A stretch of 42,777 bases of DNA. Source: CAZMFZ01 sp964565665 (GTDB lineage: Bacteria > Bacteroidota > Bacteroidia > Cytophagales > UBA9547). The notes beneath the pieces were generated by a model. That model was not told the DNA's origin. It saw only the letters and a program-made list of their open reading frames with translations, and made no database searches. The position numbers and the translations under genes are program-made. Each line of letters begins with the position of its first letter. The stretch's first letter is position 1. Below, in pieces: positions 41,950-42,777 of this stretch. Location: assembly GCA_964565665.1 (NCBI GenBank), contig CAZMFZ010000013.1:1-42777 (forward strand), read 5' to 3'.

Positions 41950-42777
41950 TCATTTTAAAACCGCTTCAATTTTGCCTAATTCTTCTGCTGAGAATTTGAG
42001 ATTATCTAAACATCCTACTGAGTCTTCTAATTGGGCTACAGAACTTGCCCCAATCAATACAGTGGTAACTTCCTGATTGCGAAGCACCCAAGCCAAAGCC
42101 ATTTGAGCCAAAGTTTGGTTTCGGCTTTGAGCTAAGCCATTTAAATGATTAATTATTGCCAATTTCTCTTCTGTAATTTGGCTGGGGCGAAGAAACCCGT
42201 TTGGCTTTCCAGCTCTAGAATATTCAGGAATTCCTCCCAAATATTTATTGGTGAGCATTCCTTGTGCCAGTGGAGAAAAAGGTATGCAACCAATGCTATT
42301 TTTACCTAAAATTTCAAACAAACCATTTTCAGGGGCTCTCTCAAACATGGAATATTTTGGCTGGTTAATCAGGCATTTTTGCCCTAAAGTATTTAATATT
42401 TGTATTGCTTCTACCATTTGCTCTGCCCCGTAATTTGACAAACCAATATAAAGTGCCTTGCCTTGGCGAACTATCAAGTCGAGTGCTGCCATGGTTTCTT
42501 GCATGGGGGTATTTGGGTCGTAGCGATGGTGGTAAAATATATCTACATACTCCAATCTCATTCTTTTCAAGCTTTGGTCAAGGCTTGATACCAAGTATTT
42601 TTTGCTTCCCCAATCGCCATAGGGACCATCCCACATGGTGTAGCCAGCTTTGGTTGATATTATTAGTTCATCACGATACGCAGAAAATTCATTTTTCAAC
42701 ATTCTGCCAAAATTAGTCTCGGCACTGCCGGGGGGAGGGCCATAATTGTTTGCCAAATCGAGATGGGTGATACCCAA
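41950..42777 (-). CDS. Aldo/keto reductase, C-terminal part
   Basis: The gene enters from the right edge, so the first residues are missing. The 275 visible residues cover most of the TIM barrel: GITHLDLANNYGPPPGSAET contains the catalytic Asp and Tyr, STKAGY the Lys, VDIFYHHRYDPNTPM the His, then INQPKYSMFER and the NADPH-binding end VLIGASSVAQLEDSV. The GPPPGSAE segment is typical of the YghZ / L-glyceraldehyde-3-phosphate reductase group. The physiological substrate is not certain. Confidence 0.9.
   Translation of the reverse strand: MGITHLDLANNYGPPPGSAETNFGRMLKNEFSAYRDELIISTKAGYTMWDGPYGDWGSKKYLVSSLDQSLKRMRLEYVDIFYHHRYDPNTPMQETMAALDLIVRQGKALYIGLSNYGAEQMVEAIQILNTLGQKCLINQPKYSMFERAPENGLFEILGKNSIGCIPFSPLAQGMLTNKYLGGIPEYSRAGKPNGFLRPSQITEEKLAIINHLNGLAQSRNQTLAQMALAWVLRNQEVTTVLIGASSVAQLEDSVGCLDNLKFSAEELGKIEAVLK

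Noticed and set aside
1..42777. CRISPR arrays, prophage or transposase genes
   Set aside because: No regularly spaced repeats with unique spacers, no phage structural or integrase genes and no transposase motifs were seen.

Overview
The window is AT-rich chromosomal DNA from a member of the Bacteroidota. The evidence is a GldD lipoprotein, a PorP/SprF-type outer-membrane protein, a PD40/OmpA cell-envelope protein, a tmRNA tag ending GEETYALAA, and promoters of the Bacteroidota form (TTTG, 19 bases, TAnnTTTG). Most genes start without a visible Shine-Dalgarno sequence. Four runs of N (22572-22581, 30761-30860, 36449-36458, 36840-36849) are assembly gaps, and at least three of them shift the reading frame of the gene they lie in.

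Left part (1-9.8 kb, all minus strand): a thioredoxin-like protein cut by the window edge; a metal ABC permease fused to a DtxR-type metalloregulator, with a palindrome in front of it; then a fragment of the division/cell-wall cluster in the order AsmA-like, murE, mraY, murD. Toxin-antitoxin modules sit in both mur junctions: a DUF6364-like antitoxin with a collapsed PIN toxin between murE and mraY, and an MntA-like nucleotidyltransferase with a frameshifted HepT-like toxin between mraY and murD. murD also carries an in-frame palindromic repeat.

9.8-14 kb is an accessory region: a 91-bp inverted-repeat element, a tRNA-Val locus with a broken and an intact copy behind one strong promoter, a leucine-rich-repeat protein, a CHASE3 histidine kinase, and a decayed GIY-YIG nuclease whose reading frame runs into a third, interrupted tRNA-Val copy.

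14-22.7 kb holds mutL (plus strand) converging on a partial complex I operon, nuoA-B-C-D-E-F. Three of its junctions carry four copies of an unrecognised two-gene module: a decayed two-helix membrane protein overlapping an intact 35-43 residue one-helix protein. A fourth junction carries an Uma2 endonuclease gene. nuoG-N are not next to these genes.

22.8-42.8 kb is a mosaic of housekeeping and envelope genes: alpha/beta hydrolase, DUF423 protein, PorP/SprF, epimerase, gldD, beta-barrel protein, DinB, GNAT-like protein, tmRNA, rpsP-rimM, tsaB, a bioF-like gene, a response regulator, a CrtI/CrtISO-like oxidoreductase, apaG, an operon of PD40-OmpA, TPR protein and YidD-like protein, aat, an Uma2 pseudogene and an aldo/keto reductase cut by the right edge.

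The main theme is that small selfish or accessory modules sit, co-directionally and almost without spacing, inside operons for essential functions. Disruptions are concentrated in these modules, while the housekeeping frames are intact outside the N runs. That argues for real decay rather than sequencing error.
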